A stretch of 64,000 nt of DNA from Flavobacteriales bacterium (GCA_020635715.1 JACJZG010000003.1:186001-250000); one strand, 5' to 3'. Counted from the stretch's first letter, positions 52,426-60,583 are shown. Notes: generated by a model not told the origin, from the sequence alone. A program made the numbers and translations.

Positions 52426-53076
52426 CTATGGTGCGCGACACATGCCGCTCAGTACTAATAAACCGAACATCGCATCGACCCATCCCCGAACGACGCGTAC
52501 CAAGAGCGCTATGAGCCCAGTAAGCTGAGGAAGCAGGGGTTCTTCATCATGAACTGCTTCGCTACCTGTACCGAACTCATTCCGGACCTTCGATGGTTCA
52601 TTTTCCAGAACTCCTTCGCTCGCCTCACGCTCCTGACGGGCGACCGGCATCGCTGTATGTTTGATACTGTCCTCTGCTTTCATCATATAACATCGGGCGT
52701 TTGGGTCCTTCCCGAGGTAATGGAGCAAGCCATCTACACTCCAGATCGGTGTGATATGCACATCCAGTCCGTTCGCACGGAGCCGTTCGGCTATAAGCAC
52801 CACGTCATCTTTGGGTTTTGACAGAACCCAATGCACATGAGGTCGGTCGATGGAAACGTCGCCTCGTGCTTGCATTCTTTCGATAACGACCAAGCCATCA
52901 TGCCGGATGGACCCAGCGATCGTGACAACTTCGTCGCATTGTTTATCAGCGTCCCCGTCACTACATGGATTCACGGTGACCAGATGTCCTCCACTGATGA
53001 AGAGCCGTCCAAGATCCCTTACTGTTCCTCGATCGATCGATTTCACGTCGCTTGGTTTGTTTGCTACAGAGCACAC
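52426..53076 (-). CDS. Rep/relaxase-like protein with HUH motif and C-terminal hydrophobic segment
   Basis: 216 residues from a GTG at 53076. Three motifs in the right order suggest a rolling-circle Rep or relaxase: motif I HLVTVNPCSD, motif II PHVHWVLSKP (His-x-His) and motif III LLHYLGKDP (catalytic Tyr followed by Lys three residues later). Unusually for such proteins, the C-terminus carries a hydrophobic stretch of about 25 residues (LTGLIALLVRVVRGW onwards). Known HUH enzymes nick single-stranded DNA at an origin. It may allow the element to replicate or be mobilised after excision. Moderate confidence, since the motifs are short. Confidence 0.55.
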   Translation of the reverse strand: MCSVANKPSDVKSIDRGTVRDLGRLFISGGHLVTVNPCSDGDADKQCDEVVTIAGSIRHDGLVVIERMQARGDVSIDRPHVHWVLSKPKDDVVLIAERLRANGLDVHITPIWSVDGLLHYLGKDPNARCYMMKAEDSIKHTAMPVARQEREASEGVLENEPSKVRNEFGTGSEAVHDEEPLLPQLTGLIALLVRVVRGWVDAMFGLLVLSGMCRAP

Positions 53077-53237
53077 GAAGACTACTCGGGTATAAACCGT
53101 CCTCGCTTTGAAGAATCATAGTTCCACTCTCGGGCGAAAACAAAATGGCCCGCCCGCCTTACCACCCTAAATGGGTCGTTAAGGTGTTGGAGATGAGGTC
53201 GGTAACAGATGAAAGAAAATTCCGATGGCCCGGATGC

Positions 53238-53666
53238 TTAGGGTCTTTGACCCTTGTTCGTCGCTCGCCATTCGTTCAGCGTGCGCCCTACAAGCTGAGC
53301 GTCGATGGCCAGGAAGCGGCGTAAGTCGCGTACACGGTACCGATTCCCATTTCCACGCTTTTCGAACGGCTTGAGCAGTTCCGCCTGACCTAGCTCCCAC
53401 AAGTAGGTCCGTTCATGCCCAAGAACTTCAAGAACCTCGGTGGATGAGAGCCATTCATCATCTCGCATGTCGAGTACCCTTTTTTTCTGATCTCGGTCCG
53501 ATTCCAGTTCCATTCTGAGGCATTGGATTTCCTGAAATAGAGCCTTCTGTTCTTGAATGAGGTCAATCTGGCGGAGCGCATGTACGATTATCCGTTCAGC
53601 CTCTGCACGATCTTCACCCCGGAGTCGTTCAATTCGTTGTTGTACAGCAGGAAGTATGTCCTTCAT
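53238..53666 (-). CDS. HTH DNA-binding protein (MerR/excisionase-like)
   Basis: 142 residues. The first ~65 residues form a charged coiled coil (RIERLRGEDRAEAERIIVHA, IQCLRMELESDRDQK). A winged HTH follows at about residues 72-118: EWLSSTEVLEVLGHERTYLW, then LKPFEKRGNGNRYRVRDLRRF, as in excisionase-type HTH_17 proteins. Being 70 bp downstream of the integrase on the same strand, it is a good candidate for the recombination directionality factor or for a regulator of the mobility genes. Confidence 0.75.
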   Translation of the reverse strand: MKDILPAVQQRIERLRGEDRAEAERIIVHALRQIDLIQEQKALFQEIQCLRMELESDRDQKKRVLDMRDDEWLSSTEVLEVLGHERTYLWELGQAELLKPFEKRGNGNRYRVRDLRRFLAIDAQLVGRTLNEWRATNKGQRP

Positions 53667-53735
53667 GGCGAACGATCATGTAGCACTGCTGTAGGCACTG
53701 ACAGACATACTGAGTTGTTCTGGGCTTGAACTAGG

Positions 53736-55358
53736 TTACCGCCTTACCGTCTTTGAGGCTTCCCATTGACGTACAAAATCGTCGGGTACCAGGTCGAATG
53801 GGAGGTTGTCTTGCGCTAATAGGATTTGTGCAAGGAGACCCTCAGCCTTGTGCTCGTTGCTGAGCTGAAAGTATCCTTCATCTTCGCCCTGAGCATTGCT
53901 CAATCTGTGGCCAGTGACCTGCGTCGCGAGAAGTCGACTGACGAACAGATAGCCGACCAGCATGCTGAAAAATGTTCTTCGGCAATCGTGGGTGCGGAGG
54001 ATGGTATGTAGCTCGTCCTGGTGGTCGATCCGCTTGGTATTGGCTTTCCGCTCGACAGTATGGATGATTCGGTCGAGGTGAAGTCTTCGTGCAACTTCCT
54101 TGTAGTGCTGGTTCAAGTTCTGGTGAGCAATCATATGCGGCTTGCGCTCACCCTCTAATATGTCGAGCATGGGCTTCAGCAGTGGAAGGCAAATGGGTTC
54201 ACCGGTTTTGAATGTCGAGAGATAAATCGCTTTGAACGTGGTTCGTCGACCTCGAACCTCGCGGATCGGATTCCGTAAGACTTGCGGCAGGTCCGACACA
54301 CGAACGCCGCTGAACAACTGCAGTAGCATTAGGTTGCGTGCATTTTCCAGATGAGTTGAAACGTTCCTGAAGCTGCCATCTAGAATGAGTTGGATCTCTT
54401 CGGGGTGCAGATGAACACTTCGAAACGTCTTTGCAGCGATTTTTTGCAATGAACCGATGTCGATTCCGACGGTCATGTCGGGATCTTTCTTTGCCATCCT
54501 CAGGACTGATAGAAGCCCTGCTTGCAATTTCTGGAGAGTCGCTTCTGCGTACATGGGCTCGCCATGAAAAGAGATGTTGCGGGCGCCCCGTGTTTGACGA
54601 TATGTCCGGGGTATATCAGTGGAAGCCTCCTGAACCATCAGCGCGAAATCGCTCCAGTCCTTCAGCGAAAAACTGCTCACGTATATGACCCCCCGGAGCC
54701 CTTCGGACATGCCTTGAAACACTGTGTTCTCATTCCGGCAGGCTTCTAGGGCTCGAACATATGTGGCCAGTGTACGATACTTCATCTTGGTCCTGTAGTC
54801 ACGAACCTTCTTGCTCGCGGCCAACGACTCGATGTATTCTGCGAGGGGCAGATTTACCTGCTTGCGTTCTGTACGACCGCTCAGCCGATCCCGCAATTGC
54901 TCGGGTGATGGCTTCTTCGCCAGCTCTCCTACCAACGCATCATATGCCATGATTATCCGCTTCTTCTGGAGCTCGATCTCAGCGAGTACTGCAGCATACT
55001 TACGGCCTCCTTGGTCCTTTCGATATTGCTCGGAAAGACCCTCAGCCGACCAGTATTTCTTCGGCATCGATATGCCAGAGGATAGCCTGAATGGTCGGTA
55101 CTGTTCCACGTACTTCCCTGCTGCCACGTCGTATTTGTATTCGACGAAGGCATATTGGAAGTTGAAGAAGAGGTATCCGTGGGCTCCAATTTGCTTGTGG
55201 ATCACACGAATCGACTCTGTGGTGTAGGTCTTATTGTAGCTCATGGTTGGCACGAGAGACACCCCTCTACCTTTAGGCGGTTGGCCATTTTCGCCAATGG
55301 AGTGTTCAGGGAATTCTGCTAACGCTGCGAATAGCTCGTTTTTGGTCAGGATCTTCAT
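53736..55358 (-). CDS. Tyrosine recombinase / site-specific integrase
   Basis: 540 residues, longer than the usual ~400 because of an N-terminal arm-binding and core-binding part (about residues 1-300, including FFNFQYAFVEYKYDV). The catalytic residues are all visible: R353 in FSGVRVSDL, K384 in STFKTGEP, H457 and R460 in RTHDCRRTFF, H484 in VTGHRLS and the nucleophile Y496 in EGYFQLS. It should catalyse integration at the tRNA-Glu 3' end. Its start overlaps the stop of the 55355 gene by 4 bp, so the two are probably made together. It lies about 1.1 kb inside attR. Confidence 0.93.
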   Translation of the reverse strand: MKILTKNELFAALAEFPEHSIGENGQPPKGRGVSLVPTMSYNKTYTTESIRVIHKQIGAHGYLFFNFQYAFVEYKYDVAAGKYVEQYRPFRLSSGISMPKKYWSAEGLSEQYRKDQGGRKYAAVLAEIELQKKRIIMAYDALVGELAKKPSPEQLRDRLSGRTERKQVNLPLAEYIESLAASKKVRDYRTKMKYRTLATYVRALEACRNENTVFQGMSEGLRGVIYVSSFSLKDWSDFALMVQEASTDIPRTYRQTRGARNISFHGEPMYAEATLQKLQAGLLSVLRMAKKDPDMTVGIDIGSLQKIAAKTFRSVHLHPEEIQLILDGSFRNVSTHLENARNLMLLQLFSGVRVSDLPQVLRNPIREVRGRRTTFKAIYLSTFKTGEPICLPLLKPMLDILEGERKPHMIAHQNLNQHYKEVARRLHLDRIIHTVERKANTKRIDHQDELHTILRTHDCRRTFFSMLVGYLFVSRLLATQVTGHRLSNAQGEDEGYFQLSNEHKAEGLLAQILLAQDNLPFDLVPDDFVRQWEASKTVRR

Positions 55359-56029
55359 GCTGTTGCTTTGTTGATGAGGTTGTTGACCTCTGCCCAGGTG
55401 ATCTGAGAGCCGTTCTTCGTGCAGCCGAGATTCACCTCGCAGATGAACTCGTCTCCCAGGGCTCCGAACACGACTGGCTTGCTTCTATAGTTGAGCAGGA
55501 ATTCTCGTTCGAGCTCCCTCCCTGCCGCTCGCGATGGCTCCAAGGTCAAAGCGACATTCCCATTATTGAAGAGTTCAAGGTTCCCCTCGGTGTAAGGCTG
55601 AATGTGCTCAGGCAACCTCTTCGTGAGGGTTTCCGACATGGAAACGGCCCGGATGATGTTCCTGCGCAGCAGTTTCTGGCGCTGCTCTGCTAGATGAGGG
55701 CCTCCCAGAAACGCGTCTATCGCATGATCGGTCCCCACTTTCAGTAAGGACTCGTTCGCTGTACGATCACTGAGGTCGGACAGGTATACCTCCCAAAGAG
55801 TATCGGTCTCGTACCGTCCGAACCATCCTTTTGGTAAGGGGGTGAGGTTCAAGAACCTGACGTAATCGTTGCCATATTCATAGAACCCAAGAAGAACCGC
55901 GCCACTATTTAAGAAGTGAACAGTTCCACTATAGGAGGGGTCCTCTTCCGTGAGGAAGTATTCATCCAACCATTGGAGTAGCTCCAAGACCTTATTCTCA
56001 AGGTGTGTGCGTAGCGCCAGTTCGTTCAT
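55355..56029 (-). CDS. Unknown protein translationally coupled to the integrase
   Basis: 224 residues, no signal peptide or membrane segment. It has an acidic N-terminal helix (ENKVLELLQWLDEYFLTEED), GAVLLGFYEYGNDYVRFLN, KLLRRNIIRAVSMSETLTKR and a C-terminal FICEVNLGCTKNGSQITWAE. It is not recognised. It is the gene nearest to attR and overlaps the integrase start by 4 bp (ATGA), so it is likely needed with the integrase, possibly as an accessory factor. AT-rich codon use agrees with the rest of the element. Confidence 0.7.
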   Translation of the reverse strand: MNELALRTHLENKVLELLQWLDEYFLTEEDPSYSGTVHFLNSGAVLLGFYEYGNDYVRFLNLTPLPKGWFGRYETDTLWEVYLSDLSDRTANESLLKVGTDHAIDAFLGGPHLAEQRQKLLRRNIIRAVSMSETLTKRLPEHIQPYTEGNLELFNNGNVALTLEPSRAAGRELEREFLLNYRSKPVVFGALGDEFICEVNLGCTKNGSQITWAEVNNLINKATA

Positions 56030-56506
56030 TGCTGCGGATTTTGATGCATTCGTGTGTGAGCCCGTGGTGAATGATTATTGGAGCCCTACGGCGCAATGTT
56101 AAAGCGCTTGGGACGCGGGGTCAAGGCCGAATAAATGATACTATTGGACTGATAATCAGCATATTACAATTTTAATTAAAAATAGAATACATCCGAATTC
56201 TTATATCAACCGTTATCCCCATTGGGACGCGGCGTGAAGGCTCAACAGGTCGGGAAAGGTCCACGTTGTCGATTTTGGGGTTTTATGTTGGATTCCTAAT
56301 GGTTCAATCTTCCCTGCATTGTACCCGTCTCGGCTGGGGGGAGGAACGCCAGGTTCTTGGGTAGAATCTTGGCGAGAATTCAACGAACATGGGTGCCCAC
56401 AGCCAAGAAGTCTTCCGCAGTTTTCGTGTTCGCTACATCACCTGAACACTTAACTGGTCTGTTCGTTTCTGTTCGAGGTGGTTCGCTGACGTTCAGACCA
56501 ATAGTT
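56030..56506. other. Noncoding right end of the element
   Basis: About 480 bp. It contains a very AT-rich core (56150-56205), a pair of 20-bp direct repeats (56108 and 56222) and four GTTC tetramers at exact 10-bp steps (56461, 56471, 56481, 56491) that end just before attR. This is where the integrase promoter and its arm-type sites would be expected. No coding frame is convincing. Confidence 0.6.
56108..56241. repeat. Pair of 20-bp direct repeats, candidate integrase arm sites
   Basis: TTGGGACGCGGGGTCAAGGC (56108-56127) and TTGGGACGCGGCGTGAAGGC (56222-56241) share 18 of 20 bases and the same orientation, with starts 114 bp apart. Location between the integrase module and attR suggests binding of integrase or its accessory factors. 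Confidence 0.6.
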
Positions 56507-56521
56507 CCCTACGGGCTACTA
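56507..56521 (+). other. attR core (15-bp direct repeat)
   Basis: CCCTACGGGCTACTA, identical to the tRNA-Glu 3' end at 33335-33349. What follows (GTGAACCCTGGGC onwards) is a terminator-like hairpin, which fits it being the original downstream flank of tRNA-Glu. It is also the first unit boundary of the tandem array. Confidence 0.85.
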
Positions 56522-57219
56522 GTGAACCCTGGGCAAACGCCTGGGGTTCTTTCATTGCGCCCTTCGGGGAATTGAATGGTCTTGCGATCCTCGCCCGGAC
56601 CGCCGACCATTTCCTACGGGCTACTAGTGAACCCTGGGCAAACGCCTGGGGTTCTTTCATTGCGCCCTTCGGGGAATTGAATGGTCTTGCGGTCCTCGCC
56701 CGGACCGCCGACCATTTCCTACGGGCTACTAGTGAACCCTGGGCAAACGCCTGGGGTTCTTTCATTGCGCCCTTCGGGGAGTTGAATGGTCTTGCGGTCC
56801 TCGCCCGGACCGCCGACCATTTCCTACGGGCTACTAGTGAACCCTGGGCATGCGCCTGGGGTTCTTTCATTTCGCCCTCCGGGGAATGGATGTCTTGCGG
56901 TCCTCGCCCGGACCGCCGACCATTTCTACGGGCACTAGTGAACCCTGGGCATGCGCCGGGTTCTTCATTTCGCCTCGGGGAATTGAATGGTCTTGCGGTC
57001 CTCGCCGACCGGCCGACCATTTCCTACGGGCTACTAGTGAACCCTGGGCATGCGCCGGTTCTTCATTTCGCCTCCGGGAATTGATAGTCTTCGGTCCCGC
57101 CCGGACCGGCCGACCATTTCCTACGGGCTACTAGTGAACCCTGGGCATGCGCCTGGGGTTCTTTCATTTGCCCTCCGGGGAATTGAATGGTCTTGCGGTC
57201 CTCGCACGGACCGGCCGAC
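56507..57219 (+). repeat. Seven-unit tandem array of tRNA-Glu 3' ends plus terminator-like hairpins
   Basis: The core CTACGGGCTACTAG begins at 56509, 56614, 56719, 56824, 56926 (degenerate), 57024 and 57121. The first three steps are 105 bp and the later ones 97-102 bp. Each unit has three parts: the tRNA-Glu 3' end; an 11-bp hairpin GAACCCTGGGC / GCCTGGGGTTC (two G-T pairs, 4-nt loop) followed by TTCTTTCATT; and a dyad AATGGTC-TT-GCGGTCC / GGACCGC-C-GACCATT. Units 1-3 share the loop AAAC; later units have ATGC. Units 5-7 lose single bases mostly in homopolymers. There are no variable spacers. Confidence 0.93.
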
Positions 57220-57359
57220 AACAGCATCCGTGGGGGCGCAAGGGAAGGCCGTTGCACCATTCGGTGAGCCCATGTCCAGATGCCGGTCACGAAGTGGTCC
57301 GGATGACTTGCGAACGATCGAGCGTTCTCAAAGCGCCGGACGGACCCGGGCCACCCGCC

Positions 57360-57367
57360 TATATTTG
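57360..57367 (+). promoter_or_regulatory. -7 element TATATTTG before the polysaccharide operon
   Basis: An exact TAnnTTTG match, about 95 bp before the wza-like ATG at 57462. It is the best promoter candidate for the whole exopolysaccharide operon. Confidence 0.5.
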
Positions 57368-57461
57368 GCCGTGCCTTCGCATCCAAGGCGGCTGCATGGA
57401 TCATCCTGAGGTCGTTGACCGACGGGGTGCAGTGGAAGCGCGGGCATCTGATCCATTACGC

Positions 57462-58247
57462 ATGTACATACGGAACACCGGTATCCTGGCCATCGTGTTG
57501 ACCTCGCTCGCACTGGGCGGCTGCATCGGCAGGAAGAGCATCAACTACCTGAACGACCCCTCGCTCAGCAACGGATCGAGCAAGCTGTTCGAGAACCGGA
57601 AGTTCGAGTACCGCCTGCAGGTGAACGATGTGCTGTCCATCCGCGTAATGGGCCTGGATGATGCGACCAGCCGCTTCTTCAACGTGGAGAGCCAGACCAA
57701 CGGGAGCATGGTGACCGACGCCGCGATGTATGTGAACGGATACTCGGTGGACAAGAACGGCCAGGTGCAATTGCCCACGGTCGGGAAGATCAAGGTGCAG
57801 GGTCTCACCATCGGGGAGGCGCAGGAGCTCGTGCAGCGCAAGATCAACGAGTTCTTCACCAATGCCACGGTCATCCTCAAAATGGTGAACTGGCGTTTGA
57901 GCGTGCTGGGCGAGGTGAGCCGGGCAGGCTCCTATCAGGTGTACAACAACCAGATCACCATCCTTGACGCGTTGGCCATGGCGGGCGGCCCGAACGAGTT
58001 CGCGGACAAGTCGCACGTCACCCTGATGCGGCAGAGCGAGCGGGGCGTTCAAGCCTTGTACGTGGACCTCTCGGATACCCAGGTGCTCAGCTCCGAATAC
58101 TATTACCTGCTGCCGAACGACATCGTGTACGTGCCGGCGTTAAGGGCCAGACCGGGGCGGTTGAACCTCGAACTGGTCACCGTACTGGTGGGGGCCACCA
58201 CGGCGGCGGCGCTGCTGTTCACGGCGATCAACAACGCACAGAAATGA
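57462..58247 (+). CDS. Polysaccharide export lipoprotein (Wza-like)
   Basis: 261 residues from the ATG at 57462, which starts a lipoprotein signal with lipobox ALGGC; the frame is open further upstream but that part crosses the repeat array. The poly_export domain has FEYRLQVNDVLSIRVMGLDD, VDKNGQVQLPTVGKIKVQGL and LTIGEAQELVQRKINEFF. A single SLBB domain follows (SVLGEVSRAGSYQVYNNQIT, LDALAMAGGPNEFAD). A C-terminal hydrophobic helix (VTVLVGATTAAALLFTAI) is a typical Bacteroidota feature. It should form the outer membrane exit of an exopolysaccharide machine. It overlaps the wzc-like gene by 4 bp. Confidence 0.92.
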   Translation: MYIRNTGILAIVLTSLALGGCIGRKSINYLNDPSLSNGSSKLFENRKFEYRLQVNDVLSIRVMGLDDATSRFFNVESQTNGSMVTDAAMYVNGYSVDKNGQVQLPTVGKIKVQGLTIGEAQELVQRKINEFFTNATVILKMVNWRLSVLGEVSRAGSYQVYNNQITILDALAMAGGPNEFADKSHVTLMRQSERGVQALYVDLSDTQVLSSEYYYLLPNDIVYVPALRARPGRLNLELVTVLVGATTAAALLFTAINNAQK

Positions 58248-60583
58248 GCGCCAGGCCTTCAGCGGATACCATCGACCTGCGCACTGTGGTGCGCAAGATC
58301 CGGGCGAAGTGGTGGTGGTTCCTCATCACCGTGCCGCTCGCGCTCGCCGTGGCGGTGGCCTATGTGAAGACCACCCCGAAGAAGTATGATGTCGGCGCGG
58401 TGATGCTCCTGGGCAACCAGAAGCGTACCGGCTTCAGCGAGAACTCCGAGTTCATCAAGGGTACGTCCTACCTGCGCAACAGCGTGGACCTGGAGGACAA
58501 CCTGGCGATCCTGACCTCGAACAAGATCATGACCAGCACCCTGCAGCGACTGGACTTCGGGGTGACCTACTTCACCACGAAATACTTCCTCAAGCAGGAG
58601 CAGTACGTCTACCCGCCGTTCTTCGTGAAGCTGGACAGCATGGCCATCCAGGTGATCGATGTACCGATCGAGATCGAGGTGGACGCGGCCGCGCGCACCT
58701 ACCGGGTGAAGGCCGAAGGGGAGAACGTTCGGCTGTACAACGTGAAGACCCAGGAAGTGCTGCCGGAACTGATCGATGAGTACAAGGTGGATCAGGTGGT
58801 GCCGATGGACTCGATGTTCGTGGGCGACAGGCTCAGCTTCCGGATCAACTTCCCGGAGGATCGGGTGTACGACAAGAACACCAAGTATCATTTCGAGATC
58901 AACAGCCTGCGTGACCTGGTGCGGGTGTACAGGGCCATGACGATGGCGGCACCCTTGAGCGACGAGAGCAACGTGGTGAACCTCACCATCCAGGTGGAGG
59001 TCGTTGAGAAGGGACAGGCCTTCCTGAACAAGTTGATGGACACCTACATCGACTACGAATTGGACAAGCAGCAGCAGAAGGGCCGCAAGACGATCGACTT
59101 CATCGACAAGCAGATCGGTACCGTTTCGGACTCGCTGCAGAAGGTGGAGAGCAGCATGGAGCAGTTCCGCGGGGTGAGCGGTGGCATGATCAGCACCGCG
59201 AGCACACAGGACGCGCTCTTCCAGGAACGGAGCCGGCTGGAGGATGAGCGATCCAACATCCTCAAGCGAAGGAACTATTGTGCCTCTGTCCTGGACAAGA
59301 TCCGGACGGCGAAGGACCTGCGCAACGTGCCGGCCCCTTCTTCGTCGGGGATCGACGATCCGGTGCTGAACAACCTGGTCATCGAGATCACGAAGCTGTC
59401 CGCCGATCTGGCCGCCCTGAACCTGAGCACCGGACCCCGGAACAACCCCACGGTCATCGCCATGGAGCGCAAGCTCAACAACCTCAAGGCATCGCTGGCC
59501 CAGACGGCCGAGAGCCTCGTGGAGCAGGCGGATATCAGTCTGGCGGAGGTGAACCGTCGTCTCGGTCGCACCAACTTCCAATACAGCCAGCTCCCGGAGA
59601 ATGAGCGGCAGCTCGTGAACATCGAACGGAAGTTCAAGCTGAGCGACAACCTGTACAACTACCTCATGGAGAAGCGGGCGGAGGCCGGCATCGCCATCGC
59701 CAGCGATCAGGTGGACAAGTCCATCGTGGACACCGCCCGGATGCTCGGCTTCAAGCACGTGTCACCGAGCAAGAGCAAACTGCTGGGCATGGCCCTGGCC
59801 ATCGGGTTGCTGCTGCCCATGGGCTTCATCCTGTTGCGCGATGTGATCCGCGATCGGATCGATGATGTGGACGAACTGCGCCGCCTCAGCCACCTGCCCG
59901 TCCTGGCGGTCATACCCGCGAGCAAACGGAAGCGCATCTCGCTGGACGAGCCCAAGTCGCTCCTGGCGGAGTCCTTCCGCACGGCGCGAGTGAACCTGCA
60001 CTACCTGAACGCCGCTTCGGCCCGGCAGGTGATCGGCTTCACCTCTTCGTCGAGCGGGGAGGGCAAGACCTATTGCGCTGTGAACCTGGCCACGGTGATG
60101 GCACAGGCCGGCAAACGCACCCTGCTGATCGATGCCGACATGCGACGCCCCAACGTGGCCCGGACCATGGAGCTGCCGGAAGGGCCGGGCCTGTCCACCT
60201 GGCTGATCGGTGAGGCGGAACTTTCATCGCTGATCACGCGTACAGACGTGCCCGGTCTCGATGTCATCACCGCAGGACCCATACCACCCAATCCCTTGGA
60301 TCTGGCGGAGAACCCACGTATGGCCGAGCTCATCACCACGGTGCGTGGACGCTATGACCAGATCATCATTGACGCCTCTCCGCTGGGGCTGGTCAGTGAA
60401 TACGTGCTGCTGATGCGCCTGGTCGATGTCACCTTGTATGTGGTGCGGGAGGGTAGGACCAACCGTGGAGCCCTGCGCATGATCAACGAGATGGTGGACG
60501 AGAAGAAGGCCGGCAATGTGGGCCTTGTGTTCAACGATGTGCGGGGCCGCAACGGGGACGGGTACGGATACTATACCAAGTAG
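58244..60583 (+). CDS. Wzc-like polysaccharide co-polymerase / tyrosine autokinase
   Basis: 779 residues. An N-terminal Wzz domain with a first membrane helix (WWWFLITVPLALAVAVAYV), a long periplasmic coiled coil (about residues 270-480), and a second membrane helix (LLGMALAIGLLLPMGFILL) are followed by a BY-kinase domain. This has Walker A SSSSGEGKTYCAVNLA at about 600-616, Walker A' LLIDADMRRP and Walker B YDQIIIDASPLG. The C-terminus ends in a Tyr cluster (DGYGYYTK), the usual autophosphorylation tail. It controls chain length and export. It overlaps the wza-like gene and abuts the flippase gene. Confidence 0.94.
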   Translation: MSARPSADTIDLRTVVRKIRAKWWWFLITVPLALAVAVAYVKTTPKKYDVGAVMLLGNQKRTGFSENSEFIKGTSYLRNSVDLEDNLAILTSNKIMTSTLQRLDFGVTYFTTKYFLKQEQYVYPPFFVKLDSMAIQVIDVPIEIEVDAAARTYRVKAEGENVRLYNVKTQEVLPELIDEYKVDQVVPMDSMFVGDRLSFRINFPEDRVYDKNTKYHFEINSLRDLVRVYRAMTMAAPLSDESNVVNLTIQVEVVEKGQAFLNKLMDTYIDYELDKQQQKGRKTIDFIDKQIGTVSDSLQKVESSMEQFRGVSGGMISTASTQDALFQERSRLEDERSNILKRRNYCASVLDKIRTAKDLRNVPAPSSSGIDDPVLNNLVIEITKLSADLAALNLSTGPRNNPTVIAMERKLNNLKASLAQTAESLVEQADISLAEVNRRLGRTNFQYSQLPENERQLVNIERKFKLSDNLYNYLMEKRAEAGIAIASDQVDKSIVDTARMLGFKHVSPSKSKLLGMALAIGLLLPMGFILLRDVIRDRIDDVDELRRLSHLPVLAVIPASKRKRISLDEPKSLLAESFRTARVNLHYLNAASARQVIGFTSSSSGEGKTYCAVNLATVMAQAGKRTLLIDADMRRPNVARTMELPEGPGLSTWLIGEAELSSLITRTDVPGLDVITAGPIPPNPLDLAENPRMAELITTVRGRYDQIIIDASPLGLVSEYVLLMRLVDVTLYVVREGRTNRGALRMINEMVDEKKAGNVGLVFNDVRGRNGDGYGYYTK

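Larger units (their letters stand above)
33335..56521. mobile_element. Integrated element of ~23.2 kb in tRNA-Glu (integrative island)
   Basis: Bounded by identical 15-bp repeats, the left one inside an intact tRNA-Glu gene. The right end has, reading inwards, noncoding DNA with repeats, a gene coupled to a tyrosine integrase, the integrase, an excisionase-like HTH gene and a HUH/Rep-like gene. Cargo is a putative defence protein, membrane proteins and a metal-resistance run. Both ends are visibly AT-richer than the host flanks. No conjugation (Tra, VirB4, VirD4) genes are seen, so it would be mobilised or carried by another element rather than self-transmissible. The original tRNA 3' end with its terminator appears to have been displaced to the right junction. 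Confidence 0.82.

Noticed and set aside
56572..57084. An open frame of 170 codons made of 35-residue repeats across the tandem array
   Set aside because: The first array units are 105 bp, a multiple of three, so any stop-free frame stays open through them; an equally long frame exists on the other strand. The units are tRNA-end and hairpin DNA, later units change length by 3 to 8 bp, and there is no start signal.
56507..57219. CRISPR array
   Set aside because: Whole ~100-bp units repeat with no unique spacers between short repeats, and no cas genes are in the window.
56507..57219. Seven further tRNA-Glu genes
   Set aside because: Only the last ~15 bases of the tRNA are present in each unit; no D-arm, anticodon arm or 5' acceptor strand can be drawn.
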